Part shown: positions 49,941-60,959 of the stretch, piece by piece | Numbering within the stretch: position 1 is the first letter of the stretch | Layout of the letters: each line of letters starts with the position of its first letter | Origin: Apostichopus japonicus | Taxonomy: Eukaryota > Echinodermata > Holothuroidea > Aspidochirotida > Stichopodidae | Direction: 5' to 3' | NCBI RefSeq assembly: GCF_037975245.1 | Contig: NC_092568.1 | Span: forward strand, 41,341,631-41,405,630 | Length of the DNA: 64,000 nucleotides | Notes under the pieces: model-generated | Told to the model about the DNA's origin: nothing | Seen by the model: the letters and a program-made list of their open reading frames with translations, nothing else | The model's database searches: none | Position numbers and translations under genes: made by a program

Positions 49941-51642
49941 CAGTGGCAGCAGCAGGTGGGGGCGGGGGGGGTGGGAGGAATAAAACGGTTTTAGGGCAGA
50001 TATTTTGGAAGTGCAAAAACGCATCTGTATAAAATGCACAAACTTAGGGGGTGAGGATCTCATCCTATCCCCACTCCATGCACACCCCATGCTTCATCTT
50101 TGTGACAAACTTTAATGTCATATAACCAGGGTCGGACATTCACCATTTTTCAAGAGGGATGTTGATCGATATCGAAACCGATTTGGCTTTTTGCGACCGA
50201 CTGCAGTGACTAGCTGAGCAACGTTTCGCAAAATGAACCAACAAAAGCGGCAACTTGCGTTATATTAATTACAACTGTACACTGTTATTGTCTGGGAGTG
50301 CAGGACCTCCAAAAAGTTGCAGCACTTTTATATAGTTTTTATTCGCCTTTTTGGAAGCTGTCAGAAAGAGTCATTACACTTATAATTCTCTCGAATGTAT
50401 ATCTCAAAGCCCGAGTGGGGGGTCCAGGGGGCGAAGCTCAAGCGTTTTCAGATATTTATTGTTCTCTCTTAGCGAATATATAGCACAATATGCATGAGAA
50501 ACAGAGGTGGAGAGAGAGGGAAATTTCTATGGAATTTATTTCAAAGCCTTGGTCGGAGATCCAGGGGTGGGGTGGGGGGGCGAAGGCCCCAGAAGTTGTT
50601 GGAATTTGATGTATTGCTTTTTCTCTGGTAGCGACTTTAAACACAAAAACACATGTCAGAGACAGGAACTTAATTTCTATATATTTTTATATATTTTTGT
50701 GAATATGAAAGATTATTTTGTATTGAATTGTCCTCAATCTGGTGATGCCAATGAACCTATCTGGACTTACAGGGTTCAGTAGAGAACGCCGTCACCGAAA
50801 AGGCGCTTACGGCGACAAATCCTCGGTCACTTTCGTCTGTTTAAGAGAAGGGTGGCGCGGTAGGGGCGAAGGAGAAACTTGACAGCTATTTCAGATTTCC
50901 ATTTTTGGCTTTTACGACCGACTGCAGTGACTAGCTGAGCAACGTTTCAAAAAATAAACCAACAAAAGCGGCAACTTGCTTATAATTACTACTGCACTGT
51001 TATTGTCTGGGAGTGCAGACCGCAGAAGCTGCAACACTTTTCTTTGTCGCATTTGGAGCGCCAAAATACAAGTCAGAAAGAGGAGTCACACATGCAGTAT
51101 TTATCTCAAAGCCGTAGTTGGGGGGGGGGGGGCGGGCGAGCAGGGCACTAAGTCCCGAAAGCTCAAAACTTTCCAGATATTCCTTGTTCTCTTAAAGCAC
51201 AAAACGCATGTCACAGAGAGCATTCAACTTCTAGGAAATTAGTTTCAAAGCCGTGGTTGGGGTTCATGGGCAGAATGCCCCAGAAGTTAAGGATTTTTAG
51301 ATATTTTTTGTTCTCTCTTAGCGATTTTGGGCAACAAACAACATGTCAGAAAGAGGAACTTAGTTTCAGTGGTAGGTATTCCAAGATCGGAAGCTGCCGT
51401 GCTTTAGAAATTTCTCTTGTACAGAAGTACATTAGAGAGAGGAATTCAATTGCATTGCAATGTATTTCAAGAAGATATTGCATTTTGTTAGCTCAAGATT
51501 ACCCAAATCTGAAAAAGTTGGACGTAAGGGAGTGTGTTTCAGTCTTTACCGCAGTCGACTGCTGGGGTGGGGGGGACTGGCGGGGTAATCATCACGATTG
51601 GGGCAAATTCCCCTCCCCCACACCACCTTGGCGCCGCCACTG
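49941..51642. mobile_element. probable hAT-like element with internal tandem repeats, 1.7 kb
   Basis: The left end CAGTGGCAGCAGC and the complement of the right end, CAGTGGCGGCGCC, are similar terminal inverted repeats, each followed by a G-rich stretch. Flanks GTATTGTG (49933-49940) and CTATTGTA (51643-51650) agree at 6 of 8 positions. Inside, a segment starting at CGACCGACTGCAGTGACTAG occurs twice in direct orientation (about 50197 and 50915). A unit of about 115-130 bp repeats several times. It is built on TTTCAAAGCC...TCCAGGGG and on AGATATT...TTGTTCTCTCTTAGCGA. No transposase is visible. The boundaries are less certain than those of the smaller elements. Confidence 0.5.
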
Positions 51643-51650
51643 CTATTGTA

Positions 51651-53601
51651 ACAGAATGATATACCTTGATCAGTACCATGTTCAGCCAGTAGGTTGTAAA
51701 GCCAATAGAGTTGATATCAATCCACCCGATTATTCTCATATCCGAGTCAGGAAAGTGCTCAAAATTAACAGGGGACATCTCTTTAGGTGTTACCAAAAGG
51801 GTCTTGTGTGTTTGTGTTGCTGTGATGTTGAAGTGTATTATAGATGGAAGTAATACATATGGCATCTAGAGAAGGTGAGGATATCGATGCCATTTGAAGC
51901 CACTTTATGCCTGGAACCAACAGCGTGGGACATTTGCTTACAGTCGAGTAAAGAGGCTACTTAGTTTTCCTAAGAAACCTATATTGTGTATCTTTCCAAA
52001 AAGGGATTTAGAATTTCAAAGCGGTTTTTGTGACTTGAAATAATATAAATATTTGGAAATTCTGTTTGATTTAATCCACCGATCATTTTCGGTTTTCAAT
52101 GGTGAAAGAAAATACACAGAATATCAATGTTTAGAAGAAACATCACAACATATTTCTGTTTTGAATAATTGATGAAGGTGAGTCGGTTAGGCTGCACATG
52201 TTAACTTTCACTATGCTCCATATTTCGTGTGGAGGTTTCTTGAATAAATACAGCCTATCTATTAACTCTGTAGGATACATGAGGTCAATTCCATGTGACG
52301 GGTGTTACGTTTAGAAAATAATCTTATATTTACAAAGTAGGCATTAGGTATGTCATGTTATATAATATTATGGTAATTAAGATGTGAAACAAAGGAAGTG
52401 AAAAAGAAAAGTTGGGCCGTTACCATCAGGTGGGTAGGGTTTTACGTGGGGATGTCAAACATTATAACAATAAATTGACTTTGAGAACATTTATACAAAG
52501 CATGTTAAATATTATAGTGACTATAAAACATATTACAAACGCATAGCAAAAGGGGTATTGATTATTAAACTTCAGATACTTTAATACACAAAAGCACCAA
52601 TTTCTGCAAGACACTGTTATTTTTATTTTCATAGACTTGTGTATAACCTATAGTGATCGCTCAGTGCAACCAAAAACCAAGCAGGTAGATAGAGTTACAA
52701 AACCAAGCAGGTAGATAGAGTTACAAATAGATAAGCTTCATTTCATAATTATCGAGAGATCGTGTTCCATCGTAGTCATACCAGTCATGTGATAAAGTAC
52801 TTCGAACTTCACAGGGAAGTCTAGCATTGACGGTGCGGACGCAAACGCGCGGTGAAAAGTTCGGAAGTAATGGCGCTATTCATCAACGTCGTCTATACGA
52901 TAACTGTTATAAACGAACCAGCACAAAAGGAACAAATATATTTAACTTCAAGCGGTCCACTAGCCCCAGTGTTTCATTTGTCACTACGTCCCCCTTTGCA
53001 GCCTTTACACATTGAGTAAAACTGATAAAGTAGGTGATTATAGTTTGAGAGAACGATGCATTTTGTGGTCCCTCGTTTCAAGAGTCAGAGAATAGAAGTT
53101 TAAATTACGCTTTCATGTTTTATTTTCTGTTACGAAATCGAATTTTTAGAGGAGGAAGGGCAACAATTTTTGGCAGACGTTCGAGATTTGGTTGTTTCGG
53201 TAAGTTTGTTTAGAGCTACGTGGTATTATCATTGGGCCATCATTTTAATTATATTTCTCAGTATAAACGACTTTGCGTGTGTGTGCATTTTTTACCGTCC
53301 CGGTTCCGACTCTGACAATTTCTGTTGGAGTACTTCGGATAACAACAGATGAGAGGGACGCGCCAGTGGGGAAGTACTGCAAACCACCATCATGAAAACT
53401 TTAGCGTGAAAACAAAGAGGAAGAAGAAGAAAATGTTTCACTTGTTTGTATTCTGCTACGTCGAGGTTCATGCTAGACGTATATCCGGATGTGTATCGTA
53501 TTTCTCAGTCATTTGAGACGACCGTGAGATTGTTGATGGCATTTAACTGAACAACAATAGAACAATTGATATATTCTGTTACCTGATACATGTTGTTAAC
53601 A
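51651..53601. other. intergenic, upstream of the collagen gene
   Basis: No supported exon. From about 52790 CpG content rises (for example GACGGTGCGGACGCAAACGCG), which may mark promoter-proximal sequence, but no gene could be drawn from it. Confidence 0.4.
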
Positions 53602-53609
53602 TATAAAAG
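53602..53609 (+). promoter_or_regulatory. TATA box of the collagen gene
   Basis: TATAAAAG, with a pyrimidine-rich initiator-like TTCATTC whose A (53633) lies 31 bases downstream of the first T, the standard spacing. The predicted 5' leader is then only about 38 bases before ATG 53671. This argues against the in-frame ATG at 53590, which would lie upstream of the TATA box. Confidence 0.6.
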
Positions 53610-53670
53610 CAGTAATATCCCCCCTCGGCTTCATTCATCCTATTTTGCCGATTACTTGACTGACTCAATT

Positions 53671-53793
53671 ATGTACGTCGCAGTGACTTTCATCGTCCTG
53701 TTTATCTGTCACGTGACAGGGGCTGAGCTGTCGGATGAAAATCTGGACCTCTTGTCTCGGGCTGAAAGAGATGCGCTTTTAGCTGAAAATCGG
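53671..53793 (+). CDS. collagen gene exon 1: signal peptide
   Basis: Encodes residues 1-41: a hydrophobic signal peptide, then an acidic, helix-prone stretch ([22 protein letters not shown]). Donor CGG|GTAAGT at 53794, phase 0. Confidence 0.88.
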
Positions 53794-56700
53794 GTAAGTA
53801 ACCACGTTTGTGTTAATTTAATTTAATTCTTCCAGTCTGAATAGTTCTCTATGAACATTTCCGTGTTTTTTAAAATGACGGAAATGGTGTACCTCTGGAG
53901 AACAGGATCAAAAGGCCTGGCTCTGTATATCAATAACGCATTGTAAGTTATCAGAATGGACATGGTTAACAAAATTACTAACATAGTTAACGTGAAGTCA
54001 TAGCATTATACTCTTAAAACAAAAATATGTGGTCGAACCAAAAATAGATGCCTTGACGCAACTGTTTAAAAAAAAGGATTGAAAAAAAAAAACACTTAAC
54101 AATAATTAAACATTGGGAATACGTTCTGCTTGTATAAGATAGCACTGTTGTCAAAATCCGATGGAATTAAAACCGATAATTATCCTAAATAATTATTCAC
54201 TCATTAAACGTCCATTTTAAATGAAAATAAACTTCGAAATTCCCCGTATTCATGTGCCATTGACCAATTCCTACATAATGTGGCCTTTGTGGTTAACTCA
54301 ATAAGCCTAATCTGAACCCATTTCGACAACTTCAAAGGAAGTTTCATATATAGTAATTGGAGACAAGGCGGCAATAATTCATAGAACATAGTTAACGACG
54401 AGTAAGTTGTAAGAAGATATATGCTTCTCGCAGCGTACGTTCCCGTAGCGTACCTATTGTAGCCCGCCCTCTATTAGGTATTTTACATTTCAGCCGGCCG
54501 TCAGCACTTATCACTTGGTTCGACCATGGAACTATAAACAGAGCTCCATGGTTCGACTATATACGCTCAGCAAACACAAAACGTTATCATAACATTTTTA
54601 AAGAGCCTCTATAAAATATGTTTTTATATCGTTAAAAGTGGTCTTATAAATACGTCGGCATGACGTTTTTATGAGATATTAATGTTATATTAATGTTTTA
54701 ACGAAAGAAAAGAAAAAAATGTTTTGAAATAATAGCATGAAAACGTTTTCGTGACATATTTTTTACACCACAAATAACGTTATCAAAACAAAAGACGAAA
54801 CGTTTTAATAACGTTTTAAAAACGTTTTGTGTTTGCTGGGCGGCCTGCAAGTGGAACACTTTTCTTTTATACTTTATGGTATACTTGCATGTCGCGCTTT
54901 CACCACATGTAGTGACAATATGAACACTTCCGGAAATTTTCTTCTATAGAAAATAGGTACGTTATTCATACTATTCATTCTGTCCCTAGTATAAGTGTGC
55001 AGTGGCGGAGCGTCCATACAGTTAGGGGGCGGATGCCCCCCCCCCCCTCCCTGACGGACTCAAATAGACTTCTGGCGACCTTTTCAGCTTTTTACCACTT
55101 TTTACTTATTCGCTATTATTGATTTTTGTATTGCGCTCTCATCTACCTATTGACATTTGTCACATTATTTGCAAATTAGCAAGGCCCGGAAAGGGTCATT
55201 TCCGGCGATCTAGGGAATATCTGTACTCAAAAAAATCTGTACGCTCCGCGCCAACCTGTGGTGGCGCTCTGCTTAGATAGTGTCGAAAGCGCCCCTACAG
55301 ACCATTCTCGCCCCCTTGACCAATACCCCTAGCTCCACCACTGTAAGTGTGACATGAAAGTATCAAAGTTCCAACGTGGGGATACTTATATATGATCTAG
55401 TATTTCGTTGGTCCATGCTTGATTTGCATATGGATAACAACAAGTACTATTATATACTTCATCATCTACATTTCTTACTTGTGCCGTATACATTAATTTT
55501 GTAGGAGGGTGACCTGCAAGAGACATCAGTTTCACTTGCTCTGGATGAGAATGAGAACCAAGCGAGATCGAGAAGGCAAGCCCCCAACAAACGAGGTAAG
55601 CCTATCAGGTCTACATCCCGGTAGACTAATCATTAGAGATTGTACACTCTTTTCAAGATGGTTTTGTAATACACCGTATTAGTAATGTTACACAGTAAGA
55701 CCAGGGGCGTCGTGCGAAAATAATTTGGGGGGGGGGGGCCTTGAGTAGGTGATGACTATCTAAGCGGAGCGCCACCACAGGTTGGCGCGCAGCGTACAAG
55801 AAAATTTTTCGCCTGGCAGACCCCTCAGATTGCAGGAAACGGCACTTCCCGTGCCTTATGGCGGTAAGCAACACCCCTAAAATTGATAAAAATTTCCGGC
55901 AATGTTTTATTTTGGGAAATATTCTCGAAGGAAGTGATCGCCATTTATTCCTCAGTTTACCAATTCCTCGTCTCCCAGAAGCGCCCAAAATTTAAGAAAT
56001 CGAAACATTTTTGTGTTGGCTGATCCATGATCGCCGCCCATGCCCGTGAGAAGTGGAGACTGGGTGAAGAAAAAGCTATGCCGTTTGAAAACATGGGCAG
56101 AAAAAGCGAAAGTAGTGAAACCTAAGGTAAAACGTGCGATAACGAAGTGATTATTTTCCAGGTTAATTGTGACTGTATTTGAAATGATTATTATTATTCT
56201 TTTTTTCGAAACTACCTATCAGATCATGAGGAAAATTTATCCTAGTGTACCTTTTAGCGAACTGATTGCATTACTTAAGAAGAAGTTCACATGGAGTCGC
56301 ATAATCTCTGTTCACTACATTTATCTTAATTTTCCGAACTTTGTTACAGGCTTAGAAAACAATTAAAAAGTTTGCCATTTTTTCATGGAAAATTGACTGA
56401 CTTTGGCAAAGGTAACGGGTTGCACTTACTCTGGGACTACGTATATATAATATTGTTCAGCGATGGCAGCGTTGATGGCACATTTGGTTCATTAGTTATC
56501 AACCAGTAATTATTTAACTGTTTCGATTGACTGAATATCAACAATTCACAACCATTGATCAAGCAGTCAACAGAAGCACCATTTCTCGTAGGCCCTACAA
56601 GAAATTCAGTTGCTGACACTGTTCTCATTCAACGTCGCTGAGTTAGGTTCCAAAATGAGTCAATGGCAGTCTGCTTGCACGCTTCCGCGCGGTCGGGTGC

Positions 56701-59700
56701 GTTTCGATTTCGACAACACTTTTTTTTTTAAATTATTTCAAAAAAATTATGACACCTTTCACAAAATTTGGGGGGGGGGGGCCTGTGCCCCTCCGGGCCC
56801 CAATGGGCACGACGCCACTGAGTAAGACAGTTTTACAGTGTCGGGATATGTTGAAATACCAGATAATCTAAGTTTAGGGTTTCTTTACTGCTACCTAATG
56901 GCGTGGAGGAAGGGAGGTACCGGTGTCATGGAAAACTGAAATAGTATTCAAGTTTCTCCTCCGCCCCTACCGCCGTCCTTCCTTGTCTTAAAACAGACCA
57001 AAGCGGTCAAGGATTTGTTGCTGCAAGCGCCTTTCCCGGTCCCGGCGTGCTCTACGGGTCCTTGGCTTCACCAGATTGAGGACAATCCAATTCAAAGTAA
57101 TCTTTCATATTCCAAAAAATTTATTAATTTCTTAACCATCACCAGTCTCTGTACTAAGGGGGGGGGTTGCCCAGTCCCCCTCCGCTACCCCATGAAATTA
57201 AATTCTCTTGGATGTATTTCTGTGCTTAACTGAAATAGAACTGTCCGAGCTATACCTCAGCTTCCAGGCTTGGAATAACTTTTAAAGAAATTAAATTCCT
57301 CTCTCTGACATGTTTTTTATTGTGCTTTAAGGGAGAAAAAGCAATACATCAAAATCCAACAACTTCTTGCCCCCCCCCCCATGTCCCCGGATCCCCCGAC
57401 CAAGGCTTTGAAATAAATTCCATAGAAATTGAATTTCTCTCTCACATGAATTTTGTGCTATAAATTCGCTACGGGGGTACAATGAATATCTGAAAACGCT
57501 CAAGCTTCGCCCCCTGGACCCTCACTCGGGCTTTGAGATATGCATTCGAGAGAACTATAAGGGTAATGACTCTTTCTGACAGCTTCAAAATCACAAATCA
57601 CAAAAACTATATAAAAGTGCTGCAACTTTTTTGGGGCCTTGCACTCGCGGGAACAACAGCGTACATTTATAACTATTATAACGTAAGTTGCCGCTTTTGT
57701 TGGTTCATTTTTCGAAACGTTGCTCAGCTAGTCACTGCAGTCTGGGTGAGTTGGGGTAGGACGTGTTCCCTAGCCTCCTAAAGTGTGTTCCCTAGCCTCC
57801 TAAATGTTCCCGTGATGCGTACTTTTCACTGGTACGATTTTTGCCCTTCCAAACTTTTTTGTCCTAAACTGTTTGCTGCCGCCCCCCCCCCTCCCCTCGC
57901 CATGGAATTTCTCGTACCGCTACCGACCATCTCTTTTAAAGTATATATGAAAGCTCTGATTTTTTTATGGGGGGGGGGGGGTCAACGTGCAGTCCCCAAA
58001 GATTTGTTGAGTACATTTTTACAGCTAAAGTAGAGATGGGTTAAGATGAATTATGGAAATGCATGCATTAGTCGAAATTGCATATATCTACTGCTTTCTT
58101 GCTCAGATTAAAATGTACGTTTACATGTCTGTTATAATACTCCTAGGCGGGCTTTCTGATCACTTTCTGATTTCTGACTTCCATTTTTAATGTTGTACTT
58201 TTTATCTGTCGATATTTGTATACAGGCCGACCCCCAGGTCCTCCGGGAGAACCAGGCCCTCCAGGTGAACAAGGGAGAGAAGGAATTCCTGGACCCCTTG
58301 GTCCACCTGGTCCTCATGGTTCACCTGGAATCCCTGGCCCACCTGGAAGAGACGGGAGAGATGCTGTCGGTAAGTATAGTAAACTAGGTATAGCAGTGGC
58401 GTAGGCAAAGGGCAGGTCGGGAAGGAGGGGGGGGGGCATTACATGATCAGTCGGGTGGGACAGAAAAGGAAAACTTATGCTCCATGTTCAGTTTTAGCTC
58501 AATTTGAGTTTACGTCACTTTTCCTTTCTCAGCTGTTATAAATGCCGGTGACATTTGTCCTCAACCGGAACCAGACCAGACGCATCACAAGAGTGGAGCC
58601 ATCTACGTGCACTGGGGGCGAACCGATTGCGCCGCAAATTCTGAATTGGTGTACAGTGGTATGTATAGGAATAAACCTAAAGGACTTAATTAGAAATACA
58701 GCACTAAAAAGCAATATAGTACCAATTAATAATATGAGAACTTTATTGGTTTCATGACGAGACTATAGGCGAAGTATCTTTAGCCATCCCCTGATGTAGC
58801 CGCGTATAACCAACAGGGACTGATTAAAGGCAAGAGACACTGGGGTGCTCCAGGGTCATTTCTAAGAGTTCATAAGTGTGTGTGTGTGGGGGGGGGGGGG
58901 GTTAACTAAAACACCGACTCCCAGGGCAAGGTGCGTGTGGTTGTCAAATGTTCACCCCGCCCCCACACTACCCAGGGATGGATTAAATTTATAGGTAATG
59001 TTGCAAATTTTATTGCTAATTTTGAGATAAAATATCCATCAGTTTCAGATTAAACAGTCGCAAGTTTGTACTTGTTCATACCATTTTTTCCTCTTTATAT
59101 CGAAACACTTCCAGAAAAAAAGTATAAATACTAATTTTTGAGTCAATAGTTAAAATCGTGATATCAATGGTCGAATTTGGCACCAAATTTGGCGAAATTT
59201 CGAGAAAATAGTCAAAATAAAGAAAAAATAAAGTCGAAATTTGGACATAAATATCCAATAATTTGGGGAAGGATTTGAGATATGTGAATGAAACTTCGAT
59301 ACAACAAGTCAATATTCCGAAGAAAAACACACGAAAGTGTGAGAAAATATTCGAATTTTGAGAAAACTGAAAAATTCGGGACAAACTGTTTAAATTCCCA
59401 ACCTCCGATCTGGGTCACCGTAACTTCTTCAAAACGAAAACTTCTTCTATAGGGAATACGCTAAACCCCACCGCTTTTATGGCACCTCACTTTGTGACAG
59501 TTTCCTATGCCACTGCTCTATCATTTTTTACCCCTTTGGTAGTGGCCAATCCATGATTTTAGAAAGGAGGGAATGTGGCCCTAGGATAGTTGAAAAATGA
59601 GCCCCCCCCCCCCATGATGTTCCCCCAGAAAAATAAATGAAATTGTTAATATCAAATCTAGACTATCAACTAGAACCATAATTAGGTCAAGAGCAAAATT

Positions 59701-60959
59701 TTGCTAATAACTAGCTATTTTTTATTAGTGTGCGAGTGTGTGTGCGTGGGCGCGTGCGTTCGTGTGTGTGTGTGTGCGTGTGTGCACCTGATCCGCACCT
59801 GATTGGCATGGTCTCTGGCCAAGAGCTATGGATGGGTCTACTTCTCACATGCAACTAACAGTTTTGACATGATACAGACTTATGGTTCTTAATCTTAGCG
59901 TTGCTTTACTTGATTTCTTCAAAGGAATAGCACGAGATCTTTACATCTCGAATCAAGGGCGTAGGAACCGGGGGGCTGGGGGGCGCCAGCCCCCCCCCCA
60001 GTGAAAAATATGGAGGGGCGGAAGTATCATTCCGCCCCCCCCCCCCCGCTTCGCAAGTCAGAAAACCCCTTTTTCATTTCCAAATGAGAAAAAAATCTCA
60101 TTTGGAGCACCAAATTGCATCTAAGGCCAAGTGAAAATGCAAAATTATATACAAAATGGAGTGGGTGGGTTGAAGTGTGCTATATTGCACCAAATTGCAT
60201 CTGAGGCCACCTGGAAATGCAAAAAAATTCCAAAGGGGAGGGGGACACCCCCTCCCCTTAGACCCCTCCCCCAGGCCGGCCGTCAGTCTTCAGCCCCCCC
60301 CCCCCCCCACTCAAAAGTACCTTCCTACGCCACTGTCTCGAATTTATCTTTAGAGTGTTAGTCTTAGTTCCATAGTTAGTTCTAGGAGCTTGTCTCATTT
60401 TCCGACGTCTTGTCGGGGAAAAACGAGATTCACTTGAAGAGTTTTGATCTTTTCAGGTATCGCTGCCGGATCGAGACACCGAGACCTTCCTGGTGCAGGT
60501 TCTAATGTTCTCTGTGTCCCGACTGATCCTGAGTTTGATCATCCTGTTGCTGGTGCGGGAGATTTCCGAGCATTCCTCTACAGTGTGGAATATCAGATAT
60601 CTGACTTCCCACTTTTCCAAGGTTTCCAGTACCATGACGTTTCATGTGCAGTTTGCAAAGCCACTGGTCGATTTTCCCACCTTATGGTCCCAGGGAAGCA
60701 TACATGCCCATCTGATGAGTGGAACCGTGAATATAAGGGTTATTTGATGGCTGAACGGTCCGATGCGGTCCATCATAAGTCTGAGTTCCTGTGTATGGAC
60801 AAATACTCCCGACCCGTGGAAGGAACTGGAGGTGAAGCGAGTGCTAACAGTGGTCGACTAACAATGGTAGAGGCGAAGTGCTCTAACAGTGGAGGGGGAC
60901 TACCGTGCGCAACTTACACCGCCGGAAATGAACTTACTTGTGCAGTTTGCACACTCTAG
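53671..60959 (+). CDS. secreted short-chain collagen (C4-like) protein, five exons, 328 aa
   Basis: An extracellular matrix-type protein. Exons 53671-53793, 55505-55595, 58226-58369, 58533-58658 and 60457-60959 join in frame across GT-AG introns of phases 0, 1, 1 and 1. Residues 1-18 are a signal peptide ([18 protein letters not shown]). An acidic N-terminal region follows, then RSRR (62-65), a possible proprotein convertase site. Fourteen uninterrupted Gly-X-Y triplets (76-117) could form a short triple helix. The C-terminal domain holds 11 cysteines and the family's hallmark phrases: [44 protein letters not shown]. Short-chain collagen C4-like proteins share this layout. The start at 53671 is set by the signal peptide and the TATA box. 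The ligand or matrix partner is unknown. Confidence 0.92.
54566..54840. mobile_element. fold-back element, 275 bp, unclassified
   Basis: The ends are inverted repeats of about 20 bp, CTCAGCAAACACAAAACGTT on the left and CCCAGCAAACACAAAACGTT as the complement of the right. The interior is rich in AACGTT and ACGTTTT motifs and has no coding capacity. The target duplication is unclear. Confidence 0.7.
55000..55343. mobile_element. hAT-type MITE in collagen intron 1, 344 bp
   Basis: Terminal inverted repeats CAGTGGCGGAGC and, on the right as complement, CAGTGGTGGAGC (11 of 12). Perfect 8-bp target duplication TAAGTGTG at 54992-54999 and 55344-55351. The interior is non-coding, with a C-run near the left end and CGCTCCGCGCCAACCTGTGG near the right. 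Confidence 0.88.
55505..55595 (+). CDS. collagen gene exon 2: linker with RSRR
   Basis: Encodes residues 42-71 and one base of codon 72. Acidic at first (LALDENENQ), then basic [11 protein letters not shown]. The donor G|GTAAGC at 55596 falls in phase 1. Confidence 0.85.
55702..56820. mobile_element. hAT-type non-autonomous element in collagen intron 2, 1.1 kb
   Basis: Termini CAGGGGCGTCGTGC and, on the right as complement, CAGTGGCGTCGTGC (13 of 14). Perfect 8-bp target duplication AGTAAGAC at 55694-55701 and 56821-56828. Both ends continue into G-runs. No transposase open frame is visible. A segment near 55757-55800 is the reverse complement of part of the neighbouring element at 55236-55285. 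Confidence 0.88.
56930..57745 (-). repeat. inverted copy of the 50-kb repeat
   Basis: Read on the minus strand, this follows 50197-50900 almost throughout: CTGCAGTGACTAGCTGAGCA, then CCAACAAAAGCGGCAACTT, GTTGCAGCACTTTTATATAG, CAAAGCCCGAGTG, TTTCAAAGCCTTGGTCGG and GGTAGGGGCG. It has about 100-170 bp of extra internal sequence. I see no hAT termini around this copy. Confidence 0.82.
58226..58369 (+). CDS. collagen gene exon 3: the whole triple-helix segment
   Basis: Completes codon 72 (Gly) and encodes residues 72-119. After GRPP come 14 perfect Gly-X-Y triplets rich in Pro, ending GRDGRDAV. At 144 bases and phase 1-1 the exon is symmetric: it could be skipped or duplicated without shifting frame. 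Donor G|GTAAGT at 58370. Confidence 0.93.
58370..58532 (+). other. collagen gene intron 3 (163 bp)
   Basis: GTAAGT to CCTTTCTCAG, phase 1. It contains a hAT-like terminus, CAGTGGCGTAGG, at 58394 followed by a G-run, with no matching end inside the intron. Confidence 0.85.
58533..58658 (+). CDS. collagen gene exon 4: start of the C-terminal domain
   Basis: Completes codon 120 (Ala) and encodes residues 120-161 and one base of codon 162. [20 protein letters not shown] is the family's characteristic opening. Donor G|GTATGT at 58659. Also a symmetric phase 1-1 exon. Confidence 0.92.
59728..59786. repeat. alternating GT/GC microsatellite
   Basis: Mostly GTGTGC/GTGCGT dinucleotide alternation. 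Alternating purine-pyrimidine runs can adopt Z-DNA. Confidence 0.8.
59954..60335. mobile_element. hAT-type MITE in collagen intron 4, 382 bp
   Basis: Termini CAAGGGCGTAGGAA and, on the right as complement, CAGTGGCGTAGGAA (12 of 14). Perfect 8-bp target duplication TCTCGAAT at 59946-59953 and 60336-60343. The interior has long C-runs near both ends and a twice-repeated phrase, CACCAAATTGCATCT. No coding capacity. Confidence 0.88.
60457..60959 (+). CDS. collagen gene exon 5: cysteine-rich C-terminal domain
   Basis: Completes codon 162 (Gly) and encodes residues 162-328, then TAG (60957-60959). Contains nine of the eleven C-terminal-domain cysteines. Recognisable family phrases are [51 protein letters not shown] and LTCAVCTL at the very end. 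Confidence 0.94.

Larger units (their letters stand above)
53794..55504 (+). other. collagen gene intron 1
   Basis: GTAAGT to TTTTGTAG, 1.7 kb. Carries a fold-back element (54566-54840) and a hAT-type MITE (55000-55343). Confidence 0.85.
55596..58225 (+). other. collagen gene intron 2
   Basis: GTAAGC to GTATACAG, 2.6 kb, phase 1. Filled largely by a 1.1-kb hAT-like element and by an inverted copy of the 50-kb repeat. Confidence 0.85.
58659..60456 (+). other. collagen gene intron 4
   Basis: GTATGT to ATCTTTTCAG, 1.8 kb, phase 1. Contains a G-run at about 58888, a lone hAT-like end at 59515, a GT/GC-alternating run and a hAT-type MITE. Confidence 0.85.

Noticed and set aside
51257-51853. 198-codon open frame over the right part of the 50-kb repeat
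   Set aside because: It crosses the proposed element's right end into unique sequence, has no recognisable domain, and the inverted copy at 57 kb does not keep the frame.
53590-53670. Upstream in-frame ATG for the collagen gene at 53590
   Set aside because: It lies before the TATA box, and a clear signal peptide starts at the ATG 53671.
58394-59515. A single hAT element spanning collagen exon 4
   Set aside because: The flanking 8-mers differ and the ends match only over about 12 bases, so it is not annotated as one element.
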